Positions 1-13,558 of a stretch of 64,000 nt of DNA are shown here, one piece after another. A program made the position numbers and the translations under genes. The DNA comes from Fasciola hepatica (Eukaryota > Platyhelminthes > Trematoda > Plagiorchiida > Fasciolidae). The first letter of the stretch is position 1, and every line of letters starts with the position of its first letter. The notes beneath the pieces are model-generated. The model searched no databases. It was not told the DNA's origin and saw nothing but the letters and a program-made list of their open reading frames with translations. The stretch lies in assembly GCA_948099385.1 (NCBI GenBank), contig CANUEZ040000047.1, positions 29,530,501 through 29,594,500 of the forward strand. The letters run 5' to 3'.

Positions 1-3000
1 GTTCAACAAACCGTTGAGAGCCATCGCGAATAGCCTTGCGGTTAAGGTGTTCGATTCACAGTCGTTGAGCCTGTGTTCGAGTCGCCGTGGGGGCTCGGTG
101 CATGTGCACTGCTCATCATTCCCAACAAGGATGAAACAGCTGTACAGTGCATATCCATGCTTTTCAATGGTCAGTTGAGCGTTCAAGCTGCATCATGAAT
201 CATATTATATACAAATCTAAACTGCTACTACTCAATTGCAAATAGTAAGCAAGCTGTGTAGGTTGTTCATAACGGAATGTGTTCGTTGTACTTAGGCCCG
301 TACAGAGAAGTGATCGATCATAGGAGTCGATCGGTGTGTGGGAAGCTTGTTGTTAGCGTTCAAAATCCAGTGATGGAAGGGTGCTATATGATGTAGTGTA
401 GATGTTGAACAATCCGTTGAGAGCGATCGCGGATAGCCTTGCGGTTAAGGTGTTCGATTCACAGTCGTTGAGCCTGTGTTTGAGTCGCCGTGGGGGCTCG
501 GTGCATGTGCACTGCTCATCAATCCCAACAAGGATGAAACAGCTGTACAGTGCATATCCATGCTTTTCAATGGTCAGTTGAGCGTTCAAGCTGCATCATG
601 AATCATATTATATACAAATCTAATCTGCTACTACTCAATTGCAAATAGTAAGCAAGCTGTGTAGGTTGTTCATAACGGAATTTGTTCGTTGTACTTAGGC
701 CCGTACAGAGAAGTGGTCGATCGTAGGAGTCGATCGGTGTGTGGGAAGCTTGTTGTTACTGTTCAAAATCCAGTGATGGAAGGGTGCTATATGATGTAGT
801 GTAGATGTTGAACAAACCGTTGAGAGCGATCGCGGATAGCCTTGCGGTTAAGGTGTTCGATTCACAGTCGTTGAGCCTGTGTTCTAGTCGCCGTGGGGGC
901 TCGGTGCATGTGCACTGCTCATCATTCCCAACAAGGATGAAACAGCTGTACAGTGCATATCCATGCTTTTCAATGGTCAGTTGAGCGTTCAAGCTGCATC
1001 ATGAATCATATTATATACAAATCTAATCTGCTACTACCCAATTGCAAATAGTAAGCAAGCTGTGTAGGTTGTTCATAAGGGAATTTGTTCGTTGTACTTA
1101 GGCCCGTACAGAGAAGTGATCGATCATAGGAGTCGATCGGTGTGTGGGAAGCTTGTTGTTACTGTTCAAAATCCAGTGATGGAAGGGTGCTATATGATGT
1201 AGTGTAGATGTTGAACAAACCGTTGAGAGCCATCGCGAATAGCCTTGCGGTTAAGGTGTTCGATTCACAGTCGTTCAGCCTGTGTTCGAGTCGCCGTGGG
1301 GGCTCGGTGCATGTGCACTGCTCATCATTCCCGACAAGGATGAAACAGCTGTACAGTGCATATCCATGCTTTTCAATGGTCAGTTGAGCGTTCAAGCTGC
1401 ATCATGAATCATATTATATACGAATCTAATCTGCTACTACTCAATTGCAAATAGTAAGCAAGCTGTGTAGGTTGTTCATAACGGAATGTGTTCGTTGTAC
1501 TTAGGCCCGTACAGAGAAGTGATCGATCATAGGAGTCGATCGGTGTGTGGGAAGCTTGTTGTTACCGTTCAAAATCCAGTGATGGAAGGGTGCTATATGA
1601 TGTAGTGTAGATGTTGAACAAACCGTTGAGAGCCATCGCGGATAGCCTTGCGGTTAAGGTGTTCGATTCACAGTCGTTGAGCCTGTGTTCGAGTCGCCGT
1701 GGGGGCTCGGTGCATTTGCACTGCTCATCATTCCCAACAAGGATGAAACAGCTGTACAGTGCATATCCATGCTTTTCAATGGTCAGTTGAGCGTTCAAGC
1801 TGCATCATGAATCATATTATATACAAATCTAAACAGCTACTACTCAATTGCAAATAGTAAGCAAGCTGTGTAGGTTGTTCATAACGGAATGTGTTCGTTG
1901 TACTTAGGCCCGTACAGAGAAGTGATCGATCATAGGAGTCGATCGGTGTGTGGGAAGCTTGTTGTTAGCGTTCAAAATCCATTGATGGAAGGGTGCTATA
2001 TGATGTAGTGTAGATGTTGAACAAACCGTTGAGAGCCATCGCGGCTAGCCTTGCGGTTAAGGTGTTCGATTCACAGTCGTTGAGCCTGTGTTCGAGTCGC
2101 CGTGGGGGCTCGGTGCATGTGCACTGCTCATCATTCCCAACAAGGATGAAACAGCTGTACAGTGCATATCCATGCTTTTCAATGGTCAGTTGAGCGTTCA
2201 AGCTGCATCATGAATCATATTATATACAAATCTAAACTGCTACTACTCAATTGCAAATAGTAAGCAAGCTGTGTAGGTTGTTCATAACGGAATTTGTTCG
2301 TTGTACTTAGGCCCGTACAGAGAAGTGGTCGATCGTAGGAGTCGATCGGTGTGTGGGAAGCTTGTTGTTACTGTTCAAAATCCAGTGATGGAAGGGTGCT
2401 ATATGATGTAGTGTAGATGTTGAACAAACCGTTGAGAGCCATCGCGGATAGCGTTGCGTTTAAGGTGTTCGATTCACAGTCGTTGAGCCTGTGTTCGAGT
2501 CGCCGTGGGGGCTCGGTGCATGTGCACTGCTCATCATTCCCAACAAGGATGAAACAGCTGTACAGTGCATATCCATGCTTTTCAATGGTCAGTTGAGCGT
2601 TCAAGCTGCATCATGAATCATATTATATACAAATCTAATCTGCTACTACCCAATTGCAAATAGTAAGCAAGCTGTGTAGGTTGTTCATAAGGGAATTTGT
2701 TCGTTGTACTTAGGCCCGTACAGAGAAGTGATCGATCATAGGAGTCGATCGGTGTGTGGGAAGCTTGTTGTTACTGTTCAAAATCCAGTGATGGAAGGGT
2801 GCTATATGATGTAGTGTAGATGTTGAACAAACCGTTGAGAGCCATCGCGAATAGCCTTGCGGTTAAGGTGTTCGATTCACAGTCGTTGAGCCTGTGTTCG
2901 AGTCGCCGTGGGGGCTCGGTGCATGTGCACTGCTCATCATTCCCAACAAGGATGAAACAGCTGTACAGTGCATATCCATGCTTTTCAATGGTCAGTTGAG

Positions 3001-6000
3001 CGTTCAAGCTGCATCATGAATCATATTATATACAAATCTAAACTGCTACTACTCAATTGCAAATAGTAAGCAAGCTGTGTAGGTTGTTCATAACGGAATG
3101 TGTTCGTTGTACTTAGGCCCGTACAGAGAAGTGATCGATCATAGGAGTCGATCGGTGTGTGGGAAGCTTGTTGTTACCGTTCAAAATCCAGTGATGGAAG
3201 GGTGCTATATGATGTAGTGTAGATGTTGAACAAACCGTTGAGAGCCATCGCGGATAGCCTTGCGGTTAAGGTGTTCGATTCACAGTCGTTGAGCCTGTGT
3301 TCGAGTCGCCGTGGGGGCTCGGTGCATGTGCACTGCTCATCATTCCCAACAAGGATGAAACAGCTGTACAGTGCATATCCATGCTTTTCAATGGTCAGTT
3401 GAGCGTTCAAGCTGCATCATGAATCATATTATATACAAATCTAAACTGCTACTACTCAATTGCAAATAGTAAGCAAGCTGTGTAGGTTGTTCATAACGGA
3501 ATGTGTTCGTTGTACTTAGGCCCGTACAGAGAAGTGATCGATCATAGGAGTCGATCGGTGTGTGGGAAGCTTGTTGTTACCGTTCAAAATCCAGTGATGG
3601 AAGGGTGCTATATGATGTAGTGTAGATGTTGAACAAACCGTTGAGAGCCATCGCGGCTAGCCTTGCGGTTAAGGTGTTCGATTCACAGTCGTTCAGCCTG
3701 TGTTCGAGTCGCCGTGGGGGCTCGGTGCATTTCCACTGCTCATCATTCCCAACAAGGATGAAACAGCTGTACAGTGCATATCCATGCTTTTCAATGGTCA
3801 GTTGAGCGTTCAAGCTGCATCATGAATCATATTATATACAAATCTAATCTGCTACTACTCAATTGCAAATAGTAAGCAAGCTGTGTAGGTTGTTCATAAG
3901 GGAATTTGTTCGTTGTACTTAGGCCCGTACAGAGAAGTGATCGATCATAGGAGTCGATCGGTGTGTGGGAAGCTTGTTGTTACTGTTCAAAATCCAGTGA
4001 TGGAAGGGTGCTATATGATGTAGTGTAGATGTTGAACAAACCGTTGAGAGCCATCGCGAATAGCCTTGCGGTTAAGGTGTTCGATTCACAGTCGTTCAGC
4101 CTGTGTTCGAGTCGCCGTGGGGGCTCGGTGCATGTGCACTGCTCATCATTCCCAACAAGGATGAAACAGCTGTACAGTGCATATCCATGCTTTTCAATGG
4201 TCAGTTGAGCGTTCAAGCTGCATCATGAATCATATTATATACGAATCTAATCTGCTACTACTCAATTGCAAATAGTAAGCAAGCTGTGTAGGTTGTTCAT
4301 AACGGAATGTGTTCGTTGTACTTAGGCCCGTACAGAGAAGTGATCGATCATAGGAGTCGATCGGTGTGTGGGAAGCTTGTTGTTACCGTTCAAAATCCAG
4401 TGATGGAAGGGTGCTATATGATGTAGTGTAGATGTTGAACAAACCGTTGAGAGCCATCGCGGATAGCGTTGCGGTTAAGGTGTTCGATTCACAGTCGTTG
4501 AGCCTGTGTTCGAGTCGCCGTGGGGGCTCGGTGCATTTGCACTGCTCATCATTCCCAACAAGGATGAAACAGCTGTACAGTGCATATCCATGCTTTTCAA
4601 TGGTCAGTTGAGCGTTCAAGCTGCATCATGAATCATATTATATACAAATCTAAACTGCTACTACTCAATTGCAAATAGTAAGCAAGCTGTGTAGGTTGTT
4701 CATAACGGAATTTGTTCGTTGTACTTAGGCCCGTACAGAGAAGTGGTCGATCGTAGGAGTCGATCGGTGTGTGGGAAGCTTGTTGTTACTGTTCAAAATC
4801 CAGTGATGGAAGGGTGCTATATGATGTAGTGTAGATGTTGAACAAACCGTTGAGAGCCATCGCGGATAGCGTTGCGTTTAAGGTGTTCGATTCACAGTCG
4901 TTGAGCCTGTGTTCGAGTCGCCGTGGGGGCTCGGTGCATGTGCACTGCTCATCATTCCCAACAAGGATGAAACAGCTGTACAGTGCATATCCATGCTTTT
5001 CAATGGTCAGTTGAGCGTTCAAGCTGCATCATGAATCATATTATATACAAATCTAATCTGCTACTACTCAATTGCAAATAGTAAGCAAGCTGTGTAGGTT
5101 GTTCATAAGGGAATTTGTTCGTTGTACTTAGGCCCGTACAGAGAAGTGATCGATCATAGGAGTCGATCGGTGTGTGGGAAGCTTGTTGTTACTGTTCAAA
5201 ATCCAGTGATGGAAGGGTGCTATATGATGTAGTGTAGATGTTGAACAAACCGTTGAGAGCCATCGCGGATAGCGTTGCGGTTAAGGTGTTCGATTCACAG
5301 TCGTTGAGCCTGTGTTCGAGTCGCCGTGGGGGCTCGGTGCATGTGCACTGCTCATCATTCCCAACAAGGATGAAACAGCTGTACAGTGCATATCCATGCT
5401 TTTCAATGGTCAGTTGAGCGTTCAAGCTGCATCATGAATCATATTATATACAAATCTAATCTGCTACTACTCAATTGCAAATAGTAAGCAAGCTGTGTAG
5501 GTTGTTCATAACGGAATGTGTTCGTTGTACTTAGGCCCGTACAGAGAAGTGATCGATCATAGGAGTCGATCGGTGTGTGGGAAGCTTGTTGTTACCGTTC
5601 AAAATCCAGTGATGGAAGGGTGCTATATGATGTAGTGTAGATGTTGAACAAACCGTTGAGAGCCATCGCGGCTAGCCTTGCGGTTAAGGTGTTCGATTCA
5701 CAGTCGTTGAGCCTGTGTTCGAGTCGCCGTGGGGGCTCGGTGCATGTGCACTGCTCATCATTCCCAACAAGGATGAAACAGCTGTACAGTGCATATCCAT
5801 GCTTTTCAATGGTCAGTTGAGCGTTCAAGCTGCATCATGAATCATATTATATACAAATCTAATCTGCTACTACTCAATTGCAAATAGTAAGCAAGCTGTG
5901 TAGGTTGTTCATAACGGAATGTGTTCGTTGTACATCGGCCCGTACAGAGAAGTGATCGATCATAGGAGTCGATCGGTGTGTGGGAAGCTTGTTGTTAGTG

Positions 6001-8080
6001 TTCAAAATCCAGTGATGGAAGGGTGCTATATGATGTAGTGTAGATGTTGAACAAACCGTTGAGAGCCATCGCGGATAGCCTTGCGGTTAAGGTGTTCGAT
6101 TCACAGTCGTTCAGCCTGTGTTCGAGTGGCCGTGGGGGCTCGGTGCATTTGCACTGCTCATCATTCCCAACAAGGATGAAACAGCTGTACAGTGCATATC
6201 CATGCTTTTCAATGGTCAGTTGACCGTTCAAGCTGCATCATGAATCATATTATATACAAATCTAATCTGCTACTACTCAATTGCAAATAGTAAGCAAGCT
6301 GTGTAGGTTGTTCATAACGGAATGTGTTCGTTGTACTTAGGCCCGTACAGAGAAGTGATCGATCATAGGAGTCGATCGGTGTGTGGGAAGCTTGTTGTTA
6401 CCGTTCAAAATCCAGTGATGGAAGGGTGCTATATGATGTAGTGTAGATGTTGAACAAACCGTTGAGAGCCATCGCGGATAGCGTTGCGGTTAAGGTGTTC
6501 GATTCACAGTCGTTCAGCCTGTGTTCGAGTCGCCGTGGGGGCTCGGTGCATGTGCACTGCTCATCATTCCCAACAAGGATGAAACAGCTGTACAGTGCAT
6601 ATCCATGCTTTTCAATGGTCAGTTGAGCGTTCAAGCTGCATCATGAATCATATTATATACAAATCTAAACTGCTACTACTCAATTACAAATAGTAAGCAA
6701 GCTGTGTAGGTTGTTCATAACGGAATGTGTTCGTTGTACTTAGGCCCGTACAGAGAAGTGATCGATCATAGGAGTCGATCGGTGTGTGGGAAGCTTGTTG
6801 TTACCGTTCAAAATCCAGTGATGGAAGGGTGCTATATGATGTAGTGTAGATGTTGAACAAACCGTTGAGAGCCATCGCGGCTAGCCTTGCGGTTAAGGTG
6901 TTCGATTCACAGTCGTTCAGCCTGTGTTCGAGTCGCCGTGGGGGCTCGGTGCATGTGCACTGCTCATCATTCCCAACAAGGATGAAACAGCTGTACAGTG
7001 CATATCCATGCTTTTCAATGGTCAGTTGAGCGTTCAAGCTGCATCATGAATCATATTATATACAAATCTAATCTGCTACTACTCAATTGCAAATAGTAAG
7101 CAAGCTGTGTAGGTTGTTCATAACGGAATGTGTTCGTTGTACATCGGCCCGTACAGAGAAGTGATCGATCATAGGAGTCGATCGGTGTGTGGGAAGCTTG
7201 TTGTTAGTGTTCAAAATCCAGTGATGGAAGGGTGCTATATGATGTAGTGTAGATGTTGAACAATCCGTTGAGAGCGATCGCGGATAGCCTTGCGGTTAAG
7301 GTGTTCGATTCACAGTCGTTGAGCCTGTGTTCGAGTCGCCGTGGGGGCTCGGTGCATGTGTACTGCTCATCATTCCCAACAAGGATGAAACAGCTGTACA
7401 GTGCATATCCATGCTTTTCAATGGTCAGTTGAGCGTTCAAGCTGCATCATGAATCATATTATATACAAATCTAATCTGCTACTACTCAATTGCAAATAGT
7501 AAGCAAGCTGTGTAGGTTGTTCATAACGGAATGTGTTCGTTGTACTTAGGCCCGTACAGAGAAGTGATCGATCATAGGAGTCGATCGGTGTGTGGGAAGC
7601 TTGTTGTTACCGTTCAAAATCCAGTGATGGAAGGGTGCTATATGATGTAGTGTAGATGTTGAACAAACCGTTGAGAGCCATCGCGGATAGCCTTGCGGTT
7701 AAGGTGTTCGATTCACAGTCGTTCAGCCTGTGTTCGAGTCGCCGTGGGGGCTCGGTGCATGTGCACTGCTCATCATTCCCCACAAGGATGAAACAGCTGT
7801 ACAGTGCATATCCATGCTTTTCAATGGTCAGTTGAGCGTTCAAGCTGCATCATGAATCATATTATATACAAATCTAATCTGCTACTACTCAATTGCAAAT
7901 AGTAAGCAAGCTGTGTAGGTTGTTCATAAGGGAATGTGTTCGTTGTACTTAGGCCCGTACAGAGAAGTGATCGATCATAGGAGTCGATCGGTGTGTGGGA
8001 AGCTTGTTGTTAGTGTTCAAAATCCAGTGATGGAAGGGTGCTATATGATGTAGTGTAGATGTTGAACAAACCGTTGAGAG

Positions 8081-10347
8081 ACATCGCGGATAGCGTTGCG
8101 GTTAAGGTGTTCGATTCACAGTCGTTGAGCCTGTGTTCGAGTCGCCGTGGGGGCTCGGTGCATGTGCACTGCTCATCATTCCCAACAAGGATGAAACAGC
8201 TGTACAGTGCATATCCATGCTTTTCAATGGTCAGTTGAGCGTTCAAGCTGCATCATGAATCATATTATATACAAATCTAATCTGCTACTACTCAATTACA
8301 AATAGTAAGCAAGCTGTGTAGGTTGTTCATAACGGAATGTGTTCGTTGTACTTAGGCCCGTACAGAGAAGTGATCGATCATAGGAGTCGATCGGTGTGTG
8401 GGAAGCTTGTTGTTACTGTTCAAAATCCAGTGATGGAAGGGTGCTATATGATGTAGTGTAGATGTTGAACAAACCGTTGAGAGCCATCGCGAATAGCCTT
8501 GCGGTTAAGGTGTTCGATTCACAGTCGTTGAGCCTGTGTTCGAGTCGCCGTGGGGGCTCGGTGCATGTGCACTGCTCATCATTCCCAACAAGGATGAAAC
8601 AGCTGTACAGTGCATATCCATGCTTTTCAATGGTCAGTTGAGCGTTCAAGCTGCATCATGAATCATATCATATACAAATCTAATCTGCTACTACTCAATT
8701 GCAAATAGTAAGCAAGCTGTGTAGGTTGTTCATAAGGGAATTTGTTCGTTGTACTTAGGCCCGTACAGAGAAGTGATCGATCATAGGAGTCGATCGGTGT
8801 GTGGGAAGCTTGTTGTTACCGTTCAAAATCCAGTGATGGAAGGGTGCTATATGATGTAGTGTAGATGTTGAACAAACCGTTGAGAGCCATCGCGGATAGC
8901 CTTGCGGTTAAGGTGTTCGATTCACAGTCGTTGAGCCTGTGTTCGAGTCGCCGTGGGGGCTCGGTGCATGTGCACTGCTCATCATTCCCAACAAGGATGA
9001 AACAGCTGTACAGTGCATATCCATGCTTTTCAATGGTCAGTTGAGCGTTCAAGCTGCATCATGAATCATATTATATACAAATCTAATCTGCTACTACTCA
9101 ATTGCAAATAGTAAGCAAGCTGTGTAGGTTGTTCATAACGGAATGTGTTCGTTGTACTTAGGCCCGTACAGAGAAGTGATCGATCATAGGAGTCGATCGG
9201 TGTGTGGGAAGCTTGTTGTTACCGTTCAAAATCCAGTGATGGAAGGGTGCTATATGATGTAGTGTAGATGTTGAACAAACCGTTGAGAGACATCGCGGAT
9301 AGCGTTGCGGTTAAGGTGTTCGATTCACAGTCGTTGAGCCTGTGTTCGAGTCGCCGTGGGGGCTCGGTGCATGTGCACTGCTCATCATTCCCAACAAGGA
9401 TGAAACAGCTGTACAGTGCATATCCATGCTTTTCAATGGTCAGTTGAGCGTTCAAGCTGCATCATGAATCATATTATATACAAATCTAATCTGCTACTAC
9501 TCAATTACAAATAGTAAGCAAGCTGTGTAGGTTGTTCATAACGGAATGTGTTCGTTGTACTTAGGCCCGTACAGAGAAGTGATCGATCATAGGAGTCGAT
9601 CGGTGTGTGGGAAGCTTGTTGTTACTGTTCAAAATCCAGTGATGGAAGGGTGCTATATGATGTAGTGTAGATGTTGAACAAACCGTTGAGAGCCATCGCG
9701 AATAGCCTTGCGGTTAAGGTGTTCGATTCACAGTCGTTCAGCCTGTGTTCGAGTCGCCGTGGGGGCTCGGTGCATGTGCACTGCTCATCATTCCCAACAA
9801 GGATGAAACAGCTGTACAGTGCATATCCATGCTTTTCAATGGTCAGTTGAGCGTTCAAGCTGCATCATGAATCATATCATATACAAATCTAATCTGCTAC
9901 TACTCAATTGCAAATAGTAAGCAAGCTGTGTAGGTTGTTCATAAGGGAATTTGTTCGTTGTACTTAGGCCCGTACAGAGAAGTGATCGATCATAGGAGTC
10001 GATCGGTGTGTGGGAAGCTTGTTGTTACCGTTCAAAATCCAGTGATGGAAGGGTGCTATATGATGTAGTGTAGATGTTGAACAAACCGTTGAGAGCCATC
10101 GCGGATAGCCTTGCGGTTAAGGTGTTCGATTCACAGTCGTTGAGCCTGTGTTCGAGTCGCCGTGGGGGCTCGGTGCATGTGCACTGCTCATCATTCCCAA
10201 CAAGGATGAAACAGCTGTACAGTGCATATCCATGCTTTTCAATGGTCAGTTGAGCGTTCAAGCTGCATCATGAATCATATTATATACAAATCTAATCTGC
10301 TACTACTCAATTGCAAATAGTAAGCAAGCTGTGTAGGTTGTTCATAA
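8081..10347. repeat. Three-monomer higher-order duplication
   Basis: The run of three monomers from about 8,081 to 9,138 recurs from 9,290 to 10,347, a shift of 1,209 bp (3 x 403). Shared rare markers are GAGAGACATC (8,077 and 9,286), CAATTACAAA (about 8,294 and 9,503), and ATATCATATAC together with CGCGAATAG in the second monomer. At least one difference (GTTGAGCC versus GTTCAGCC) has arisen since or been converted. The right border is the AACGG/AAGGG difference at 9,139 and 10,348. Confidence 0.75.
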
Positions 10348-10427
10348 GGGAATGTGTTCGTTGTACTTAGGCCCGTACAGAGAAGTGATCGATCATAGGA
10401 GTCGATCGGTGTGTGGGAAGCTTGTTG

Positions 10428-13400
10428 TTAGTGTTCAAAATCCAGTGATGGAAGGGTGCTATATGATGTAGTGTAGATGTTGAACAATCCGTTGAGAGCG
10501 ATCGCGGATAGCCTTGCGGTTAAGGTGTTCGATTCACAGTCGTTGAGCCTGTGTTCGAGTCGCCGTGGGGGCTCGGTGCATGTGCACTGCTCATCATTCC
10601 CAACAAGGATGAAACAGCTGTACAGTGCGTATCCATGCTTTTCAATGGTCAGTTGAGCGTTCAAGCTGCATCATGAATCATATTATATACAAATCTAAAC
10701 TGCTACTACTCAATTGCAAATAGTAAGCAAGCTGTGTAGGTTGTTCATAAGGGAATTTGTTCGTCGTACTTAGGCCCGTACAGAGAAGTGATCGATCATA
10801 GGAGTCGATCGGTGTGTGGGAAGCTTGTTGTTAGTGTTCAAAATCCAGTGATGGAAGGGTGCTATATGATGTAGTGTAGATGTTGAACAAACCGTTGAGA
10901 GCCATCGCGGATAGCGTTGCGGTTAAGGTGTTCGATTCACAGTCGTTGAGCCTGTGTTCGAGTCGCCGTGGGGGCTCGGTGCATGTGCACTGCTCATCAT
11001 TCCCAACAAGGATGAAACAGCTGTACAGTGCATATCCATGCTTTTCAATGGTCAGTTGAGCGTTCAAGCTGCATCATGAATCATATTATATACAAATCTA
11101 ATCTGCTACTACTCAATTGCAAATAGTAAGCAAGCTGTGTAGGTTGTTCATAACGGAATGTGTTCGTTGTACTTAGGCCCGTACAGAGAAGTGATCGATC
11201 ATAGGAGTCGATCGGTGTGTGGGAAGCTTGTTGTTACCGTTCAAAATCCAGTGATGGAAGGGTGCTATATGATGTAGTGTAGATGTTGAACAAACCGTTG
11301 AGAGACATCGCGAATAGCCTTGCGGTTAAGGTGTTCGATTCACAGTCGTTGAGCCTGTGTTCGAGTCGCCGTGGGGGCTCGGTGCATGTGCACTGCTCAT
11401 CATTCCCAACAAGGATGAAACAGCTGTACAGTGCATATCCATGCTTTTCAATGGTCAGTTGAGCGTTCAAGCTGCATCATGAATCATATTATATACAAAT
11501 CTAAACTGCTACTACTCAATTACAAATAGTAAGCAAGCTGTGTAGGTTGTTCATAACGGAATGTGTTCGTTGTACTTAGGCCCGTACAGAGAAGTGATCG
11601 ATCATAGGAGTCGATCGGTGTGTGGGAAGCTTGTTGTTAGCGTTCAAAATCCAGTGATGGAAGGGTGCTATATGATGTAGTGTAGATGTTGAACAAACCG
11701 TTGAGAGCGATCGCGGATAGCCTTGCGGTTAAGGTGTTCGATTCACAGTCGTTGAGCCTGTGTTCGAGTCGCCGTGGGGGCTCGGTGCATGTGCACTGCT
11801 CATCATTCCCAACAAGGATGAAACAGCTGTACAGTGCATATCCATGCTTTTCAATGGTCAGTTGAGCGTTCAAGCTGCATCATGAATCATATTATATACA
11901 AATCTAATCTGCTACTACCCAATTGCAAATAGTAAGCAAGCTGTGTAGGTTGTTCATAACGGAATGTGTTCGTTGTACTTAGGCCCGTACAGAGAAGTGA
12001 TCGATCATAGGAGTCGATCGGTGTGTGGGAAGCTTGTTGTTACTGTTCAAAATCCAGTGATGGAAGGGTGCTATATGATGTAGTGTAGATGTTGAACAAA
12101 CCGTTGAGAGCCATCGCGAATAGCCTTGCGGTTAAGGTGTTCGATTCACAGTCGTTCAGCCTGTGTTCGAGTCGCCGTGGGGGCTCGGTGCATGTGCACT
12201 GCTCATCATTCCCAACAAGGATGAAACAGCTGTACAGTGCATATCCATGCTTTTCAATGGTCAGTTGAGCGTTCAAGCTGCATCATGAATCATATTATAT
12301 ACAAATCTAATCTGCTACTACTCAATTGCAAATAGTAAGCAAGCTGTGTAGGTTGTTCATAAGGGAATTTGTTCGTTGTACTTAGGCCCGTACAGAGAAG
12401 TGATCGATCATAGGAGTCGATCGGTGTGTGGGAAGCTTGTTGTTACCGTTCAAAATCCAGTGATGGAAGGGTGCTATATGATGTAGTGTGGATGTTGAAC
12501 AAACCGTTGAGAGCCATCGCGGATAGCCTTGCGGTTAAGGTGTTCGATTCACAGTCGTTGAGCCTGTGTTCGAGTCGCCGTGGGGGCTCGGTGCATGTGC
12601 ACTGCTCATCATTCCCAACAAGGATGAAACAGCTGTACAGTGCATATCCATGCTTTTCAATGGTCAGTTGAGCGTTCAAGCTGCATCATGAATCATATTA
12701 TATACAAATCTAATCTGCTACTACTCAATTGCAAATAGTAAGCTAGCTGTGTAGGTTGTTCATAACGGAATGTGTTCGTTGTACATCGGCCCGTACAGAG
12801 AAGTGATCGATCATAGGAGTCGATCGGTGTGTGGGAAGCTTGTTGTTAGTGTTCAAAATCCAGTGATGGAAGGGTGCTATATGATGTAGTGTAGATGTTG
12901 AACAATCCGTTGAGAGCGATCGCGGATAGCCTTGCGGTTAAGGTGTTCGATTCACAGTCGTTGAGCCTGTGTTCGAGTCGCCGTGGGGGCTCGGTGCATG
13001 TGCACTGCTCATCATTCCCAACAAGGATGAAACAGCTGTACAGTGCATATCCATGCTTTTCAATGGTCAGTTGAGCGTTCAAGCTGCATCATGAATCATA
13101 TTATAAACAAATCTAAACTGCTACTACTCAATTGCAAATAGTAAGCAAGCTGTGTAGGTTGTTCATAAGGGAATTTGTTCGTCGTACTTAGGCCCGTACA
13201 GAGAAGTGATCGATCATAGGAGTCGATCGGTGTGTGGGAAGCTTGTTGTTAGTGTTCAAAATCCAGTGATGGAAGGGTGCTATATGATGTAGTGTAGATG
13301 TTGAACAAACCGTTGAGAGCCATCGCGGATAGCGTTGCGGTTAAGGTGTTCGATTCACAGTCGTTGAGCCTGTGTTCGAGTCGCCGTGGGGGCTCGGTGC

Positions 13401-13558
13401 ATGTGCACTGCTCATCATTCCCAACAAGGATGAAACAGCTGTACAGTGCATATCCATGCTTTTCAATGGTCAGTTGAGCGTTCAAGCTGCATCATGAATC
13501 ATATTATATACAAATCTAATCTGCTACTACTCAATTGCAAATAGTAAGCAAGCTGTGT
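10428..13558. repeat. Two-monomer block repeated six monomers apart
   Basis: About 10,428-11,140 matches 12,846-13,558 with a shift of 2,418 bp (6 x 403). Both carry GTTAGTGTTC, CAATCCG, the rare GTCGTACTT linker (near 10,764 and 13,182) and TAAACTGC, followed by a GCGTTGCGG monomer. The preceding CGCGAATAG monomers at 9,622 and 12,040 keep the same spacing, although the linker between is different. Confidence 0.65.

Noticed and set aside
12426..12671. A + strand 81-codon frame present in one monomer
   Set aside because: It is opened only by a private TAG to TGG change at about 12,490; all other copies have the stop.
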